A stretch of 64,000 nucleotides of DNA, taken from Triatoma infestans. Lineage: Eukaryota; Arthropoda; Insecta; Hemiptera; Reduviidae. Shown here piece by piece: positions 44,111 to 55,809 of this stretch. Positions within the stretch are counted from its first letter, which is position 1. Each line of letters opens with the position of its first letter. Location: contig JAAEAF010002699.1 of the NCBI GenBank assembly GCA_011037195.1, positions 62,001-126,000 on the forward strand, read 5' to 3'. The position numbers and the translations under genes are program-made. The notes below the pieces were generated by a model. It was not told the origin of the DNA. It searched no databases and saw only the letters and a list, made by a program, of their open reading frames with translations.

Positions 44111-44745
44111 TAAAACTATTATTATTGTTATTATTATTATTATTATTATGTCCAGTTTATTATAGTTCTATTTAAAAAAAAATTAATCTTTAAGAACAAT
44201 TATTTAAAAAAAAATAATTATCACGTAAGTCACACTCATAAGTGGACAGGTGCATATGAAATAACTTTTTAACTCGCCAAAGCTATACTAATCTTTCCAC
44301 TTATTAATTTATTTTTTATTATAATAAGATACCGATTTTGTATAATTATAAGATTGGTAATAGCTTAAAAAAAATTTCTGCAATAATTAATCGGCCAACA
44401 TCGACAGTTTACAATATAAGAAAAGGATATAAAAATAAGGGCACATAGTCGGCAGTTAACGAAAATTCATTGAGGAAAAGGTAAATGTTCAAGATAGTTT
44501 ATATTAGTTTGTTATATTGTCTGTTTACCTTTACTGATTAATTTTTTTTTTTTACACCAGTGAAGGGATTTCTACCATTATATACGAGCAGCCCAATAGT
44601 ATTCAGCCAATGTCTGCTTGATTATTTTGCAAAGCAGATGATGATTAAAGCATAGATGTTCAACATTCATGTCCTCCACATCGCTAATGAAACTTGTCCT
44701 AATTGAGCGTAATAGATAAAAAGCGTTAATATTATTGCGATATAG
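44111..44745. other. duplicated non-coding block (paralogue of 1,655-2,345)
   Basis: Same order of sequence as the left copy (AATAAGGGCACATAGTCGG vs AATAAGGGCACGATAGTGAG; GCAGCCCAATAGTATTCAGC in both). No coding signal. Confidence 0.7.
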
Positions 44746-44747
44746 CT

Positions 44748-45085
44748 TCTTGAGGAATTTGGTCAGTTTAAATAAAACAAAATTTACTTTTGCCAACATT
44801 TCGTCTTATATTAAGACATCATCAGGGCTACAAAATAACAAATCACAATGACTAAACAAAAAATAACAGCACACTCCTTTTATGATACTCAGATATGCAT
44901 ATTCAGGTATGCTTACATATGATATAAATAGTTATTGTTGTTGTCTTTTCATGATTTTTGGAGTGCTTTTTGTGTTTGGTCATTGCGATTTGTAATTTTG
45001 TAGCCCTGATGATGTCTTAACATAGGACGAAAGGCTGGCGAAGTAAATCATGTTTTCTTTAAACTGACCAAACTCCTCAAAAATC
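44748..45085. repeat. long hairpin repeat, paralogue of 2,349-2,690
   Basis: Arms about 120 bases. At 45,006 CTGATGATGTCTTAACATAG is followed by GACGAAAGGCTGG: CUGAUGA, extra U, GUCUUA/UAGGAC stem, GAAA. Better preserved core than the left copy. Confidence 0.75.
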
Positions 45086-45309
45086 AACATCCATAATTAA
45101 GCAATATAAATACAAAAATATTGATGAATATGTGAATGGATCCGCAATGCTGGATAAGATTTGGATAAGCACATTTTATAATTGTTATTTATTGTTCACC
45201 GGTTTTGGATTTTCATCCATAAAAATATTATTTGTGATAGAAGAAGATTTTTACAACAGATTAATGGAAACAGCGTTACATTGTTTCAAGATTGCTTTTT
45301 CGATTTTTA

Positions 45310-45545
45310 TATCAAATATGCTTCTAACGATTTATTTAAACGTAGTATACAAACTAGATATATCTTATCTTTATAACTGTTATAATACAAAATACTTTCT
45401 TGAGTAAATTTTAACCTTACGATGTTACGGTTCCCAGTAAAAATCATCCAATTTACCATTTCATTGAAATGAGTAGTATGTGAAATATCTAGTTTAGAAT
45501 ATTAAAAACAACAAAATATTTGGTATTCCAATCTTGAAAAAAATC
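45310..45545. other. duplicated block downstream of a lipocalin terminal exon
   Basis: Matches 21,260-21,500 closely. On the minus strand it lies 3' of the orphan terminal exon, so it marks the 3' flank of a lipocalin gene unit. Confidence 0.75.
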
Positions 45546-45683
45546 TATCAGCCACAACTAGGAAAATGGAGTATGGAGAAATTAGTGAGCGTTTCAAATG
45601 AGCTTTTTGATTTGTTTTAATGTCAGTTTATTGCAAAGAATAAATCTTTACTTTTTATTTTTTCCAATTTAATTCTAGAAGTT

Positions 45684-45795
45684 TCAACAATTTTTCCTAG
45701 AAATCCATTTGCTTATATCCCATTTATTTTCATTAAAGTATTTTGTAACGTGTGGATTTACGCCATCTTTACTTGTTTGCAGTACCAAAAATATT
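45684..45795 (-). pseudogene. orphan lipocalin terminal exon (L3)
   Basis: The minus strand reads LVLQTSKDGVNPHVTKYFNE then NKWDISKWISRKNC and TGA at 45,686-45,684. It is clearly homologous to the L2 terminal exon but diverged. The acceptor TTTTAAG before 45,795 leaves one base before the first full codon, where L2 and L4 have two, so the phase is off by one. No other lipocalin exon is visible between 45,796 and 52,170; that interval holds transposon remains. Most likely the remaining end of a lost gene. Confidence 0.75.
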
Positions 45796-45796
45796 C

Positions 45797-45828
<32 letters not shown>

Positions 45829-46019
45829 ATTAACTCTGAATTAGTTCGACTGAAACACGATAGATCTTAAGCATCATAAAAAATAAATTTGTTAAAACTA
45901 GTATAACATTTAGGTTATTGACAGATTAGTGTCTGATATCCTTGATTGAAATATTTAATACGTAATAATGATATGTTTGTACGGCAATGGCCAGAGGAGT
46001 TTTTAAAGAAAATAAATTT

Positions 46020-46872
46020 CTTTGTTGCTCTACGTTTCGGGTACGATTGGTGCCCTTCTTCAGAAGCTCTGTAAAAATTTATTGAACAAAATACATTATT
46101 GTACATTTGTTTCTCACCATTAATCCAGACGACACTTCCACTATCCTTCAAAACTTCAACTCTTATCACTCTTGCATACAATTCACTTTAGAAACCGAAA
46201 ATGAGAATAAAATAGCCTTCTTGACACGCTATCAATCGCAACCATGACAACACATTCACACAAAACTGGTACACTAAACCCACTTACTCTGGAAGACTAC
46301 TACAATTTCTTTCAGACCATACTTTACACCAAAAAATAAACACCACAATAACCTATATAACCGTGCAATCCTTCCACCAGGGCAATATCAAAAAAATAAA
46401 AGAAATACTTGTTAAAAATGACTATCCTATTCAACTAATTCTCAAATCCATCCAAAAATACACAAGCAAACCTCCAACGCAGAACCCTCAAAACATTCCA
46501 ACTAACACGAAGACTGAACCTCCCATTTGCCACTCGCTCACCTTCATTAGTCCTATTTACAATAGAATCAATAACATCCTCAAAAACTTTATCCCCAACC
46601 TCCGAACAGGCTTCTCTCCCACCAACAAACTAAATAAAATCTTCTCAAAAATTAAAGACCCCATTGAAAAATCTAACAAAACATATACTCGTAAGGAATA
46701 CAAACTTCAATGTATTACACCCTACTGCAACGCTTGCTACATAGGTGAATCCAAACAGTTTTTACAAAAAAGGCTCAGACAACACGAACTAGACATTATT
46801 AACAACAAAATTGACAATACTGCTCTCTCCAAACTTGTTCTGACTTTCAATCATAACCATCGATTTCAATAA
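46020..46872 (+). pseudogene. Penelope-like element: RT tail and GIY-YIG endonuclease
   Basis: From about 46,120 (frames joined) SYHSCIQFTLETENENKIAF then LDT (Penelope RT 'F..E.E.NKIxFLD'). The 169-codon frame 46,363-46,872 continues with thumb and linker sequence (RTGFSPTNKLNKIFSKIKDP) and the GIY-YIG nuclease CNACYIGESKQFLQKRLRQH. The YIG, the Arg in KRLRQH and a preceding CITPYC are visible. The minus strand just upstream (46,063-46,034) carries a CTGAAGAAGGGCACCAATCG...CCCGAAACG core. The catalytic RT core (YxDD) is missing. Confidence 0.85.
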
Positions 46873-46917
46873 CCCTTCCATTTTAACCACTTACCCCAAC
46901 CATTCAAAACTTTCTCT

Positions 46918-47830
46918 ATTGCCTATAAGTTTACTATCAAATTCTCCCCTAGATATTTATCCAATTTTTTATGAGAGTCGGCCGAAGCCATATAAGTTAT
47001 GGTCCTTAATAAGATATAAATTTTTATTTTATACAATGCAGTTTGAAATGCACATTATATATCCACATTGACATCGATCTCGTTCAGCAGATACCTAGCA
47101 ATTTCAGTTGATTTGCCGCCTGATATTGTGCTGACGTCAGAGCAAATTGCATTTCCTTCAGTATTCAGTTCTTATATCATTTTCTACAGCCTTCTGCGCT
47201 GTCTTAAAAAAAAAGTATGTAAGGGAGATAAGTCGATAAACTTTGAGAGGTGACATATTTTTTTCTACACTTTTGAGAAAATCGGCATCAATTAATAAGT
47301 ATCTATTACATAAAAGATATTTGTATATTAACATATACAGACAAACTCTGTTGTTTCAAGCTGCAAATAATTTAAGCTTACATATGTTTAACTGCAAACA
47401 CTAAACATTGAAAAATCGGCAGATTTGTGTAAATAAAGTTCTATTTTATGTATATACAAGTGTGAAAGAAATCAATAGTTAAATACGAACAGAATTTGGG
47501 ACATCACTAAATATTTGCAATTTAACTATAGAATACTCAGTTACATACGTACATAAATCCAGTTTTCATTATTTCTTAAATAAATAAATGAATTACAATA
47601 TTAAAACTGTAACAATTAACCAGATCGGCTGAAGGTAATAATGGAAGTCTGGAAATCTATCATCTTATGAACACAGATCATAAGTGGAGAACTGCCTAAT
47701 GTCTCTAATTATAACAGTCCAAAGAATAAGATATAATTTGAATCAAGTGGGAATAAATTTATTAATAGTATAACTGCCATATTTTTTATTGGCAGATAGT
47801 TTAATGTCACCAAGTAAACAAAACTAATCA
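46918..47830. other. duplicated block (paralogue of 11,950-13,260), without the MITE
   Basis: Contains AATATTAACATATACAGACA-type sequence at about 47,330 where the left copy has the 376-base MITE. No coding signal; a 61-codon open frame here is not supported. Confidence 0.7.
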
Positions 47831-47941
47831 CAACCAAGTATTTGGAAACAGCTATACAGATTCCAAGGGTATTTTTCTGATTTTAGACGCTATTCAATAT
47901 AACAACCATGTGTCTATTTAATTGACAGTTCTTTTGCATTA

Positions 47942-48640
47942 GTTAAAAATATAGGCTTTAGCTATTTAGCGATATGTTCTTCACAAATTGGCTCTACATT
48001 TTCTATGTTTGTAACTGATATAAATGTTATTTACAATACTTTAATCACAAACACTCTTAACTTCCTTAAATATAAAAATTAAAAGCAGTAGACAATCATT
48101 TAGCATCACTTTCTGGTCTGTGATAGACATCATAAGTAATGATTTTTTTCATTAATTCAACATTATTTTTAATTTTTGTGGTTAACTTACTTTATTTGCT
48201 TAACTTTATTAATTGAAAAATAGTAAATTCTTTTGAATATGCGTCAGAGCATACGATATGTGACAGTAAGTTTAGGTTTGTCACGTTCTGCGGTTCATCA
48301 AGCAATACGCAATTTTGCGCCTGCAACATGCCTCATCGAGCAATAGAGAAACTTAAGAATACGGCCAGAGAACCGGAAGAGGTTGCCGGTTTTTGAGAAG
48401 GCCTGCCTGTTTGGAGAAGGCAGCAGGAGCACTTAATATACTGTTAGCGGAAGTGCTCTTTTCCAAGGACAATCAATTATTACGTAGGGTGGGATAAGAT
48501 TTACAGAGCGTCTGTGTGAGAACGATGTTCGTTGAACGTTGATGGTTTGGCGTTTGAATGAGAATGAACTGGCGGTCAGGCACCCTTTTCAGGCGGACGG
48601 CAGAACCAGCCTCTACTCTCTTTAGCTTTTCCTTCCTATG
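47942..48640 (+). pseudogene. duplicated block with a deleted Tc1-like remnant
   Basis: 47,942-48,220 matches 21,508-21,790. 48,236-48,385 matches the Tc1 helix-turn-helix region (GTCACGTTCTGCGGTTCATC), then jumps at about 48,388 to the equivalent of 22,590 (GAGAAGGCCTGCC). About 600 bases including the MITE region are deleted. Confidence 0.75.
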
Positions 48641-48749
48641 CCCCTACGGGATATACTTATTAGATTGGCCCCTCGGAGAGTCAGTGGTAGGGAGTACATT
48701 AAATTTACCAGAAAACCTGGCAGTAAAGTTTTGGCCAAATTAGTTAAGA

Positions 48750-49798
48750 GGTTGTGTATATCTTGAGACTTCCAAATATGGTCTGCCCCAAATTGAACTT
48801 ACGTATTTTTAGAGTTCCAAGACCCACTTTCTCAAGGTGAAATTAGTGCAGTACTCGGTAGATTAGTCGCATCCTGTAGTTACTCAAATCCAATAATCTA
48901 ATATATCATAACTTAGGGAGACGGAATTCCGACTTTCGAGTAGAGATTGCCACCAAATTAACATTTTCTTAAATATCTTAAATTCTGAGTGAAACTTACC
49001 CGTTTCAAGCCTAACAAAGGCATCAAGAGTACATTTTGGAAGGTATAATAAAAGCTTAAAATATCTCAGTTGCCCTCTTTCTATAATATGGCTGTAAGTA
49101 GATCCCCAAATTACCGACAAATATAATTACACGCTTTCTGCTATTGTATTTATTTTAGTATTCCAATTATCACTTTTACTAGAACTCAGTAAAGATATAA
49201 CAGCTGATGTGGCTGTAGCATCCTGGGCAAGAAAATATTCAGTTGCTTTCAAGAATTTGTCAGAGGGATTCCCAAATAGGTGAAATTAGTGCAGTACTCG
49301 GTAGATTAGTCGCTTTAAATTCGAAAAATTACCACCTGTAGAGAATACCATAGCAAAAGTTTTATTTCTATTTACAGTAAGGCTGTTAATGATGCAGTAT
49401 TCGGCCAGAATTTTCAAATTTCTTTAAGCAGTTAACCAGGAGGGAGAGAAGCATTTGCATGTCTCTGCTTCTATTTAAAGGTAGTTCAACAGAGTTATGG
49501 TCAGTAAAGAAGTCTACGAAATCGGAAGTAAATAACGAGAAAATAAGTGAACTCAAGACTTCACCTTGTAATATACCCTCAGAAACAGGGATTTCACAGG
49601 ATACAGAACTATTTTCAGAAATAATCATAGAAGCATTGGAATATAGGTTCATTATTAACTTTAAAAATTTCTGACTTAAACCCAAATTGTAGAGCTTGAA
49701 CCATAATTTCTGATGATTTACAGAATCAAATGCTCTCCTGTAATTCACAAAAACTGCAAAGGCCTTGCTTCTCACCAACCGTAGGATAATATTCAAGA
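48750..49798 (-). pseudogene. LINE ORF2 (copy 2), rearranged
   Basis: Homologous to 25,500-26,480. The minus strand gives FAVFVNYRRAFDSVNHQKLW, EIPVSEGILQGEVLSSLIFS (GxLQGxxLS loop, retained here) and the tail VIWGSTYSHIIERGQLRYFK. The YADD box is lost, and a short tandem duplication (GTGAAATTAGTGCAGTACTC near 48,838 and 49,281) marks a rearrangement. Confidence 0.8.
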
Positions 49799-50055
49799 TA
49801 TCATCTAAAAAAATATCATCTAAAAAAAATAAGTAATAAACAAAGAGAATTAGTATAATGGTAGATAGATTATCCTAAAAAATAAATTTTTCAAAACCAT
49901 TATAATGTTTGGGTTATTAAAATACTAAAAATCTGGTGTGAAACACTCACACAACTTTCTCTTACTCCAGTTCTCAAAATGATAATTGACAAATTTTATA
50001 GTTTGTGTACCAAATTTAATGAAATTCGTCGAAAACTGAAAACTGAAAAAACTGA
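49799..50055 (-). other. mosaic junction: lipocalin exon edge, then unclassified repeat tail
   Basis: 49,800-49,920 matches 30,065-30,180: ATATCATCTAAAAAAA, i.e. the acceptor edge and first codons of a lipocalin terminal exon plus intron. 49,928-50,055 is the 3' tail of the unclassified repeat (TCTGGTGTGAAACACTCACA) in reverse. LINE sequence lies on both sides. Confidence 0.6.
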
Positions 50056-50138
50056 TGAAAGAGTAAAGACACAATCTTGATATCCTTGTCCTTTCCGAAA
50101 ACCCATTTATTCTTCGGATATTTAATAAATATTTACCA

Positions 50139-50767
50139 AGGTATTTATAAACCAAGGTTTATTGTTGATACCCTTAATTTTATGATTAATTCTTAATTTT
50201 ATATAAAAAAAAAGTCCAGATTCTATCATAAATTTATGCATGTTAGAAACAAAATAATAAACGGAGGGTTGGGAGACCCAGATTGCCTTGGCATGATGCA
50301 ATTGCCCAGGACGCAAGGAACATCCTCGGACTGCGGAACTTGATACTAAAAGTAGGGACGACTGGCGGAAACATATTGAGGAGGCCAAGACCCAAAACAC
50401 TGGGTTGTAGAGCCAGGAAAGAAGAAGAAGAAGAAGAAACAAAATAAGCATAGCTCAAATTTGGATATATAAAATTAGGATCACAAATGTTAAATTCATT
50501 TAGTGAACATTTAAATTTTCCTAAAGTATCATTATTTCTTTTTAGACAGCTGTTATATTGGTTAATTTTGGGAATACTGTCAGAATGGTGCGATTTAGAA
50601 AGTCTAGATATTACTCAAAAATACAAAGCTTGTGATCCGTATAATGAGAGTTATTTAATACTGTAATGTTATGGATAAATGGGGCTAAACTCATATTAGA
50701 CCAAACAAGATCAACAACATTACAGCCATTTATATCAACATAGGTAAATTCCCACTTAAAAATCAGG
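50139..50767 (-). pseudogene. LINE endonuclease fragment (copy 2)
   Basis: Paralogue of 27,944-28,560 without the LTR insertion. KGINNKPWFI (50,150) and CNVVDLVWSNMSLAPFIHNI are readable, with HYTDHKLCIF. The same RTE-like insert is present at 50,258-50,434. Confidence 0.75.
50258..50434 (+). mobile_element. short LINE 3' end with 13-bp target duplication (copy 2)
   Basis: AGAAACAAAATAA at 50,245-50,257 and 50,435-50,447. Differs from the first copy mainly in the number of GAA units. Confidence 0.75.
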
Positions 50768-51000
50768 TAAAACATCATTAAAACAAAACAATTTTCCAGT
50801 TCATTTACAAAAATCGATAAAATATATTTTCTATTTATCCAAAATGACCTCCTCGGCTTAAACGGCACAAGTGCAGTCGCTGTCCAGCAGATGGAGTTGC
50901 TAATCGTACCATGTCTGCCGGAATTGCTAAGCAGGTTTGGATTAAGTCTTCTCTAAGTGCTTCTGAAGTTGTTGGTTCCCTGACATTACTTTTGAACCTT
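50768..51000 (-). pseudogene. mariner-like transposase tail (copy 2)
   Basis: Paralogue of 28,562-28,790, same truncation point. CATCATTAAAACAAAACAAT at its edge is the site occupied by piggyBac at 18,472 in the third copy. Confidence 0.75.
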
Positions 51001-52173
51001 CTGAACGCTCCATTCTCAAACCTGATTTACTCTTATATCCACCACTCTATTTGACTTAATGGTAGTTCACTTTATTAATCTTGATTTCATAATGTTATTA
51101 ACCATTTCATTAATCATCATATTATTACAACATGCCTTAGCCCTTCATAGGCTGTTGCGTTGTTTTAAGTAGCTACCCGTTGAAACCTAAAATATGATGC
51201 GTGATAATTCATAAAATGAATTTCTTTCCCTCGTTTAATGTGTTTAATGTAGGATCTCAAATCTACCTTTTTCTACCAAACTTTTTACATTTTTTTCCTT
51301 ATATCAACCCTGTATGCATTTCAGTGTTATTTTATACGCTAATGGAAAGCATGCAAATTCATATAATACATTTATTTTGGTATAACCAATTATTATTGTA
51401 ACCTACCTCAATATTAAATCAATTTTTCGATCAACAATCTTACTCTTTTTTTTACATTAATCTTGCATACTGTTCAATGTTTATTATTATTTCACCTGCG
51501 CTAAATATATATATATACATATATTATATAGTTAGGAAGAAATTGTATTAGAAGAGTTTAGAATCACAGATGTCAATATTAATAATGATCCTAAGCTTTG
51601 GATTAGGAAATAGATCATAACATCTTTCTGAGTATGACATGCTTTTAGATTTATAGAGGATATAAACATATAGTTGAAGTCAAATTTCTAGACGAATTGA
51701 TTGTAAATCTTACACTTAAAATGGATGAATATCCGAAACCGGTCAGAACCAACAAAATGAAGCATGCTATGAGGATAAAATCATAGGTTATCCATTATTG
51801 CGGACCCAACTACTATTCGCGATAGAGAAGCGCTAACGATTTTATGTCATTTATACTGATCACAAACTATTGATTCAAAATTAAAAGCGTTTGTATATCT
51901 GGATGGTCACTCTTGGATCACTAATTATTTAATCTGATCCAAAGCAAATTGGAAATTAATTCACTTTTTTAATTTTATCTATTACATCAAATATTTTCTT
52001 GAGAAAATTTTAATCCTGGAACCTTCGACGTTACTCTTTCTAGTCATGAAAGTTCACCTAGGAAAATTGGAGTGGGGGAAAATCAGGGAGACATTCACGT
52101 GAAATTTAGTTCTTGTTTTAATGTCTATTCGTTTAAAATCATATTTTTTTTTTTAAGTATAATTCTTGATGTT
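51001..52173. other. intergenic DNA 3' of lipocalin L4
   Basis: Paralogue of 28,791-29,957. Contains a decayed hairpin relic at about 51,710 (GGATGAATATCCGAAACCGG). No coding region. Confidence 0.6.
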
Positions 52174-52289
52174 TTAACATCCAACAGATTTTCTGGAACC
52201 CCATGTGGTTATATCCCATTTGTTTTTCAAAAATTGTTCAACTCCTGGGTCTATGCTGTCTTTATTTGTTTGCAATACCAAAATATCAT
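52174..52289 (-). CDS. lipocalin L4, terminal coding exon
   Basis: Same acceptor, length (116 bases), reading and stop as the L2 exon; one difference (GTA to ATA, Val to Ile in KDSIDPG). It joins the exon at 55,449 through the same split GAT codon. Encodes the C-terminal strand/helix and the last Cys. Confidence 0.88.
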
Positions 52290-52369
52290 CTAAAAAAAAG
52301 TAAATAATAAATAAAGAAAATTAGTATATATGGTAGATAGAGCATCCTAAAAAATAAATTTCTCAAAAC

Positions 52370-53500
52370 TATTTATAATGTTTGGGTTATTAAAAATATT
52401 AGTGTTTGATATCCAGGTTTTGAATTAATTAAAATTAAATTTGTAATACTTTTTGCCTTGAAATTAAAATATACAAGGTGTTAATCATTTATACCATATC
52501 CTTATGTGTTACAACTCATTTGTACTTGTTATTAAGTCTCGTTGTTTATTATGTAACAGATTTTGGGGAAAATCGATAAACTAATTGGAAATAGATTGGA
52601 GATTTTTGCGGGAAATTTTTCATTTCATTTATCATTTCTCGTAATGTTCAGAAGACGGGACAATTGTGGATCTTAAATATTTCTTTGAGCCTAGAAAGAA
52701 GCCAGAAGACGTGAGATGAAGAAGAAACTCATTGCTTGGATTTGAAGAGAATTGTAAGTATAATATTTTTGAAAATATGAAATTAATTTTATTCCTTTTA
52801 CTGGTTTTAAGGTTTTGAGAAAATTTGATTCCTTTTTATTGAGTTTTGATTTGTTAGTGACATGTAGGGCCGCAAAGACCCCGCAATCCGCCTGATCTAA
52901 CTATTTTGAAATTTGAAAATTTGTTATTTTTTTTATTATTCGCTTATTTAATAACTGTTACGTTGTTCAATCTACAATCAGATTTTTTTTTTTGGTTTAT
53001 TTTTTCTAAGAAAAATGTCTCGTACATATCATACACACAATGACATAGGTTTATTCGTTACTTTGTTATCATATATCGGCCATACACGTTTGATGACACG
53101 GCTCGAAGGTCTAATTTGATTTCGGTGATTAATATGAAGCTATTGGCAATGGCCGGATATGTGTTCGTAGTGCTACTTTTTTGGGGGGCTACTGCTAGTT
53201 TCATAGATATTTTCCATAACAGTTACCAATTTCAGAGTCAGTTAATTAATATTTCAGTGCTATATATGTCTTTACTCTACTATATATGTCGAGTTAAATT
53301 AAAACCCGTTTGCAGTTTTTGTAAGTATAAATAGCAAATATCCTTTTTGTTATGTAATCTATTCAACGGTACTCAATGTGATTCAAATTAGAATTATTTA
53401 TATTTGTAAGTACCGTTCCAGTTTTTGCAATGTAATTAAATACCAAAATGTTTACAATTAAAATATAATTTTGATAGTCGTAAGTTTTTTATTTTATTAT
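52370..53500. other. L4 last intron; no gene seen
   Basis: Paralogue of 30,150-31,255. A 72-codon frame at 53,116 has a hydrophobic stretch but no support as an exon. Confidence 0.55.
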
Positions 53501-53502
53501 TA

Positions 53503-54226
53503 AAAGGCTGCACGATAACATTGAACCGGGCCACGCTTTTTATGAGGTCGGTCTTCGTATATAGACCAGAAAGTGATATCGAATTAATTTACTGCAAATT
53601 TTGTTCTCTTTAAATACCATTGGTAGCGCGGACTATGTCTAGGCGATAGTCGATCTTTTGCTACACATTTGCAAGCATCGCCGGTGTGACCAGTTCTATT
53701 GCAGCCGTAATAGACCATTCACATCTGCAACATCAGCCACAGGAGTGCCATACACTTGTTCTTTCACGAAGCCCCACAGAAAGAAGTCCATTGTGGTCAG
53801 GACCGATAAGTGTGGCGGTCATAGTGTTGGTCCACCTCTCCTTATCCAGCGGTCCAGAAATGTCTCATCAAAAATGAGGGCAAGATGTTGGGGGTATTGG
53901 TGAGGAGCGTCGTATTTGTTTTGAAGCTTAATCGATGCCAACTATTAGAAAATGTTAAAAACCGCTGCTATAAACTTATAAAACCAAACAAATTTGTTGT
54001 ATTAAAAAAAAATTAATTAACGAATTTTGTATTTTTAGCCTAAAACTTCCAAAAAATAGTTGTCACTGCCCAACTAATAGAATTAAAAATGATTTGTTAA
54101 TGTTTCATACTAATATTTAAAGTGAACAAAATTCGCAGTTAATATACGATGTCATTACCTGGTCCATGTACGAGAGCCGACCTCAGAAAAAGCTCTGCCC
54201 GGTTCAGTATTATCGTTGCGGCCTTT
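53503..54226 (-). mobile_element. TA-flanked DNA transposon (copy of 31,257-31,978)
   Basis: Same ~65-base inverted repeats and TA flanks. The minus-strand relic TTMDFFLWGFVKEQVYGTPV is intact here. It occupies the same position in the last intron of L4. Confidence 0.85.
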
Positions 54227-54739
54227 TAATAATAAAATAAAACTAATTCGCCTATCAAAATAACATTTTAATGGCAAATATTTGGCTATTTAATTATATC
54301 GCACAAATTGGAACGGTACTTGGAAATTATAAGTAATTCTAATTAATATCACATTGATATCTGGTAAATAGATTACATAAAAGAAAGTATATTTACAAAT
54401 ACTACAAACTGGTATTAATAAATTATTAATTAAAAATTATTTACATATTAACTGACTCTGAAACTGATAACTGTTGCGGAAAATCTGAAACTAGCATTAG
54501 CCCAAAATAAAATAGCACTAGGAACATATATCGGGCCATTGCTAATAGAGACATATTTATCACCAAAATCAAATTAGTACTTCGAGCCGTATCATCAAAC
54601 ATGTATGGTCGATATATGACAATAAAGTAACGAATAAACCTTCGTCACTGTTCATAAGACATGTATGTATGACACATTTTTCTTAGAAAAAAATAAGTAG
54701 ATTTGGCAAACAGATTGGATGTATGAATTTTTTGTGAAC

Positions 54740-55360
54740 AGAAAATCTCAAAAAATGAATAAAATCGCTGGAAGCTCCATCGCCGGATTCGATACAAAGA
54801 TTTACCACAAAAATGCATCAATCGAAATTGCGACTTCACTGATTTTTTTTTTAGAGAGAGAATTAACTGATTTCTATAATATAACAGATTTCTTAAAAAT
54901 AGATTCTATTAAAAAAAAAAAAAATCAACATAATAATAAAATTTATGGTGACTGTAATTAGGTGGGAGATCTCTTTTATATCAGTAACTATTACGTAGTT
55001 AATTGCAGTCTAAAGCTGGTAACTAGTTGATGAAGCCTAAAGCTGGTAGCACAATTTTATTAACAAAGTTTTATAAATTATTATCAAAATTTTCATTTTA
55101 TACTTTATTTCAACTAATGTCCTCTTTCTTCTAACTTTATACCACTTTTAACTTATATTCTTTTAACTAGATTGAAATTCTTTGAATCAATTTTTCAATT
55201 TTTGTTTTGGTTTGTTTGATTGCCACTCTCTACTTTGTTTGTTTGTCAATCTCTACTGTAATGAATAATCATAGTTATAAACAATTTATAAATAAATAAA
55301 TAAATAAAATAACTATGTTAATTGGAGTAAGAGAAATCGCGTGAGTGTTCACACCAGATT
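54740..55360 (+). repeat. unclassified dispersed repeat, copy E
   Basis: Paralogue of copy D at the same intron position. The tail GTGTTCACACCAGATTTTAT is complete. Confidence 0.65.
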
Positions 55361-55448
55361 TTATTTTTATTAGAAGATATCAGAAAATTCATTTTAAATC
55401 ACAGTAAAATGTAGTAGAAAAGTAAAAAGTCTTTATTTCCTAGATTAC

Positions 55449-55547
55449 CTGGATCATCCGTTGTACACACATGAAGTATAGCATAGTTTTGATTATCCGT
55501 AGCAATAACTGAAACTTCCATTTCATACTGGTAACTGCCGTCGGTTT
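55449..55547 (-). CDS. lipocalin L4, penultimate coding exon
   Basis: Acceptor TTTGTTACAG, donor GTAATC, 99 bases, phase 1 in and out. Encodes TDGSYQYEMEVSVIATDNQN then YAILHVCTTDDP. Upstream exons would be beyond 64,000. Family motif VIATDNxNYAI and the Cys are kept. The N-terminal third is strikingly different from L2. Confidence 0.88.
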
Positions 55548-55809
55548 CTGTAACAAAATTAAAAACTAGTGAATATCATATTATATTTCAGAGAGAAAAT
55601 CCAATACCAAATCCGCCCATACTGGAGCTCGTTCGAGAACTATACACTTCCACAAGCAGTAAGTACGTGAACAATTTATTCCTTCTCATAATCTATACAA
55701 GTAAATATAATATAATACATAAAATTTATATATAAAGGTGAACATCGTCCACTGCTCTGAAAATTATTTTATTATTATTAATTTCTGTTTTGACGGCCGA
55801 AGTTTTCTG

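Noticed and set aside
46363..46872. Host GIY-YIG nuclease gene
   Set aside because: The upstream frame carries Penelope-type reverse transcriptase sequence, so it is part of that element.
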